Shown here: piece by piece, positions 60,601 through 64,000 of the stretch
Layout of the letters: the number at the start of each line of letters is the position of its first letter
Numbering within the stretch: position 1 is the stretch's first letter
Source of the DNA: Lepus europaeus
Lineage: Eukaryota; Chordata; Mammalia; Lagomorpha; Leporidae
Assembly (NCBI RefSeq): GCF_033115175.1
Contig: NC_084827.1
Span: 182,882,388 to 182,946,387, forward strand
Length of the DNA: 64,000 nucleotides
Direction of reading: 5' to 3'
Program-made: the position numbers and the translations under genes
The notes under the pieces: generated by a model
What the model saw: only the letters and a program-made list of their open reading frames with translations
Told to the model about the DNA's origin: nothing
Databases searched by the model: none

Positions 60601-60755
60601 GGAGACTGAGTTCGGAGACAGAGCTGTGAGCCATTACCCCGTGCACGGATGGTGGCTCCCCTGGGGCAGCGCGTGGCCCCTGGCAGGGAGAGGTCACCAG
60701 CTCAGAGGCCCTGGCTGGGAGTTCGGTGCCATGACTCGGCAAGGCTGAGGAGGGG
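57606..60755. other. Intergenic DNA
   Basis: GC-rich single-copy DNA with a short CCCTGA run at 57873-57893. I saw no gene, SINE or large array. Confidence 0.5.
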
Positions 60756-60759
60756 GATC

Positions 60760-61052
60760 AAGTGTGTGTGTGGCGAAGTGGTTTGAGCCGCCTGGCACAC
60801 CGGTCTGCCGAATCAGAGCTCCGGTTTAAGTCCTGGCCACTCTGCTTCCGGTCCAGCGCCCTGCTGTGGCCTGGGAAAGCAGCAGAAGGCGCCCAAGTGC
60901 TGGGCCCTGCACCCGCGTGGGAGACCTGGGTGGAGCTCAGGCTCCGGGCTGTTTACGGCGTGAAGCTGCAGATGGTGGCTCTCCTCTGTGTCTCCCTCTC
61001 TCTGTCATTCTGCCTCTCCAATAAATAAAACACATCTTTTCTATTAAAAAAA
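60760..61052 (+). mobile_element. CSINE, diverged head
   Basis: Body CCCTGCTGTGGCCTGGGAAA, GCAGCAGAAGGCGCCCAAGT, GGGAGACCTGGGTGGAGCTC, CTCTCTGTCATTCTGCCTC and tail CCAATAAATAAAACAC. Confidence 0.85.
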
Positions 61053-64000
61053 CAAGCATGTTCGCCTGCCTCCCAGAGGAGAGCAGGCAGCCATGTGCTG
61101 AGAACAGAGAGTCCCCCTGCCAGGGCCCCCGCTCTGGCCCCCACCCCAATCCACCTGCTATGCAGGTGAGCTCCAAGGCGTCCTCCAAGGCGGATCCACA
61201 TCTCCCGCACGCTGCATCGCCTCGTGCCATCCCACATGGCGCTGCACGCTGGCAGAGCTGCTGAGAAGCCCAGGAGGCTGGGGTCCCGGGCCCCTTGCCC
61301 ACCCAGCTGACCCCAGGAGGCAGACGGAGCATCAGGCCCCACACAGGAGAAGCATCACTGCTCGTCTTCCTTGCAAAAGCCCCCCCCACACCCCCCGGCC
61401 AGCAGCCCAGCCAGAAACCCTCTCCCACCCACTGTGAGCCACGCCCCAACCCCCACTTCACCGAGGCTGGGGAGCGCCACTCCTCCCACCGTGCCCCTGT
61501 GTCCCCTCCCCGGGCCTGGTCACAGCTCACACCCCCGCGGCCGCCTCCCTCCCACGCCCCTGTCCTGCCCTTGGCATTGTGGCTGCCCAGGTGCCTCCTT
61601 CCTCGGAACTGTCCCTCCACGCCACGTCCTCTCGTCCTAGGCCCCCTGGGGCTCACGGCTCGGTTGCTCCCTCTCACCCCCTTTCACGGTGCTGGCTCTG
61701 GGATCCGGGAGGCTGCCGTTAGGGGTCCTGCACCTGCCTGAGCCATTCAATGCTAGAGCCCAGGCCACGAGTGCCCCTGGGGATCCCGGCCCGGGCGCCT
61801 GGCGCATCAGGACACTGAGCCACGTGAGGGCACGGAGGAGCTGCTGAGAGACCCCCTCAGATGGGGGCTTGGGCAGAGGAGCCCACAGCCCCCATTGTCG
61901 ACCCCGCCCCTGCTGCCAAGAGATGGTTCCCGGGTCACCCAGCCCCAGCCCGCTTCCCCACGCGACTCCCTCCAGGTTAGCAAGGCAGGAGCCGCGGCTG
62001 CACCAGCATGAAAGGCCAGAGCCGGGAAGCACGTGGCAGCCTCCGCCCGGCCGGCGCCCGCATTCCTGGGATCCTGCACGTTCCCGGGAGCCGAGTCTGA
62101 GCAGGTTCCCTGAGATCAAAGCTGGCGCTGTGCACAGGCTCCTTTGAAGCTCGGGGTTTGGAGAGGCAGGTCCCGGCAGCCCGGGCGGTTTGGAGAGGCA
62201 GGTCCCGGCAGCCTGGGCGGTTTGGAGAGGCAGGTCCCGGCAGCCTGGGCGGTTTGGAGAGGCAGGTCCCGGCAGCCCGGGCGGTTTGGAGAGGCAGGTC
62301 CCGGCAGCCTGGGCGGTTTTGTTCCAGAGGAAGAAAGGGGCTGGCAGGGCGCCCCGCGCTGGGTCAGGCCGTTACCCCGGAGACCCTGCTTCTCCCCGGG
62401 GCACCCAGCTGCCTGGCGTGGCCCGTGCAGCCGGCATGCGCGCTTGTGCCGGTCCAGCCTCTACACCCGCCCTCTGCCCGGTCTAGCCGCCCTGGAGGGA
62501 CCCTAACACGACAGTGGACACAGACCCAGCCCTGCCCAGGAATGGGCACACAGTGCAGGCTGACCAACCTGAGGGCTGTGGGAGACTGGAGTTAAAGGAA
62601 GCGGAGAGCCACCTTGTCCGCCCACCAGCGTCCAGCTGAGAGCCAGGCAGACAGGCGGCTGGGTGGCACCCGGAGCCCAGCCCCCCCACGCTGTCCGAGT
62701 CTGCAAAGCACCCCTGCCACCCGCTGGGGCAGGACTGGCTCTGACCGGAAGCGACGGCTTCTCCGCAGGGCTGGACCCCAGCTGGCCCGGCTCGCGGGAG
62801 CGGAGGGGCTGCCCCGTGCCGGGGTCCTGACTCCCAGGAGGGCTGCCCAGGCCCCGCAGTGTCTGCAGGTGAGGTCCTGGTGCCACACAGAGCAGGTCCG
62901 AGCTCAGAGACCACAGCAGGTGGGGACGCCCGGGGAAGAAGCCACCCGCGGGAATGGGAGTGTGCACAGGGAGCCCCGCCCGGACCTCCAGCCTGACCCC
63001 AGCCCCAGGAGCCTGCGGGAAGACACATGGTCATCAGGGAGGGTGTGTGTGCGGAACACCTGCTGAGGGCACCCACGAGGAGGCTCCTGGGCCCACGGGG
63101 GCCCACGTGTGAGGGACAGCCGGCCGGCCTGCCCGGTGGGGACAGCCAGCCCCTGACCAGACCAAAGCTCCTGAGAAAGTGCACGAGCCCCTCCCTGGAC
63201 CTCCCCAGCCACACCCCTCCCAGGGGGCGCAGGGACCCCGCCCCCACCTCCCTGGACGGTCTCAGGCCAATCACCCAGCGTCAGCCCTCACGCTGCCCAC
63301 TCGTGCACCCACAGCCGACCACCGATGTCATTAGGCCACGTGGCCCTTGGGTTTGGGAGCCAAAAGCCTAGACATCCGGTGCGGTGTGGCCTCGGCAGGG
63401 AAGGCACAGAAGGCGGGGGCCAGGGCCAGCCGGCTCGGACGCCCAGGGCCGGCGCTGGCCTAGTTTAGTTGCAAGCACTCGTGCGCTCCCCTGGGAAATC
63501 TATTTTAAAAGATCAGAATTTTCTTTGCATCCACCTCCGAACTGTGCGCAGGAGAGAGGCGGGCAGAGGCGGGCGGGGGCGGGGGTGGGGCAGAGCCAGC
63601 CGTTGGGAACCGGTGACAGAGGTTTCCAGGGGTCCACAGGAGGCCCCACTGCCCCGAGGTCAAGGGAAAGGGGCAGCGTCCGGGGGTCCCTGGCCCCTCA
63701 CCTGTTCCCACACAGATCCCCTCCGGGGCCCCACAGGGCGTGGAAGCAGCCCCCCACGTGTGCACTGCCCAGCCCAGGCCGGCTACCGCGGCCTCCCCGG
63801 AGCCCAGCCCTGAGCACCTGGGCCCCTGCTGGTGTGCCCACCCCCGCCCAGCCACGGCTCCCTCCTGCTGCAGCTCTGTCCCCACGAGTGAGGGGCGCGG
63901 GGCTCCAGGCCCACACAGGCGGCTGGAGAAGCAGCTGGCGGGGGACGCGGCCCGACATGGCTTAGCCAGGACAGGAGGCAGGCACAGGGGTCTGCCTGGG
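61053..64000. other. Intergenic DNA to window end
   Basis: GC-rich DNA with one 32-bp tandem repeat (62155-62314). No exon was recognised. In human the next gene on this side of OTOS is GPC1, but no glypican-like sequence was noticed here. Confidence 0.45.
62155..62320. repeat. 32-bp tandem repeat, 5 copies
   Basis: GGTTTGGAGAGGCAGGTCCC begins at 62155, 62187, 62219, 62251 and 62283, an exact 32-bp period. The units differ only at C/T in CAGCCCGGGC / CAGCCTGGGC. Confidence 0.96.

Noticed and set aside
61053-64000. Start of GPC1, the next human gene
   Set aside because: No glypican signal peptide, cysteine pattern or conserved exon was recognised. In human the gene is some 300 kb from OTOS.

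Overview
This is nuclear DNA from a mammal, almost certainly a lagomorph (rabbit, hare or pika). It carries about fifteen copies or fragments of the tRNA-derived CSINE (rabbit C repeat) family, some with B-box promoter motifs, A-rich tails and target-site duplications. The two recognisable genes have GT-AG introns, polyadenylation signals and, for one, a CpG-island promoter. Long intergenic spaces are filled with microsatellites, minisatellites and old retroelement remains. Prokaryotic concepts such as operons, ribosome binding sites and CRISPR do not apply.

Gene-bearing part (about 2.5-9.75 kb): two complete small genes, both on the minus strand. COPS9 (57 aa, ninth subunit of the COP9 signalosome) has three coding exons between 6922 and 2728. 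OTOS (otospiralin, 89 aa, a secreted inner-ear protein) has three coding exons between 9444 and 8767, a likely 5' non-coding exon and a TATA box. The same pair lies side by side on one strand in human 2q37.3. The two genes have no known shared pathway. A VNTR separating them consists largely of the ten-base PREP/PBX 'DECA' motif.

Rest of the window (about 10-64 kb): I found no further protein-coding gene. It holds large tandem arrays: TG-rich arrays at 10.7-11.5, 14.65-15.2, 21.66-23.4 and 32.55-33.4 kb; a CA-rich array at 27.7-28.3 kb; a 67-bp minisatellite at 15.3-16.2 kb; a 60-62-bp minisatellite at 34.8-35.5 kb; a 3.7-kb G-rich minisatellite with a 1.47-kb higher-order repeat at 37.65-41.39 kb; and a 10-bp minisatellite of about 125 units at 41.65-42.9 kb. 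Retroelement remains between 35.8 and 37.1 kb include a retroviral-type solo LTR, an L1 fragment and an MLT1-type LTR. A degraded antisense L1 lies at 51.8-52.4 kb. Most long open frames in the window lie inside these arrays and are repeat artefacts.

Limits: exon boundaries come from splice-site reading and remembered human homologues. Repeat family names come from remembered consensus features. Copy numbers are hand counts. Conservation, expression and binding could not be tested.
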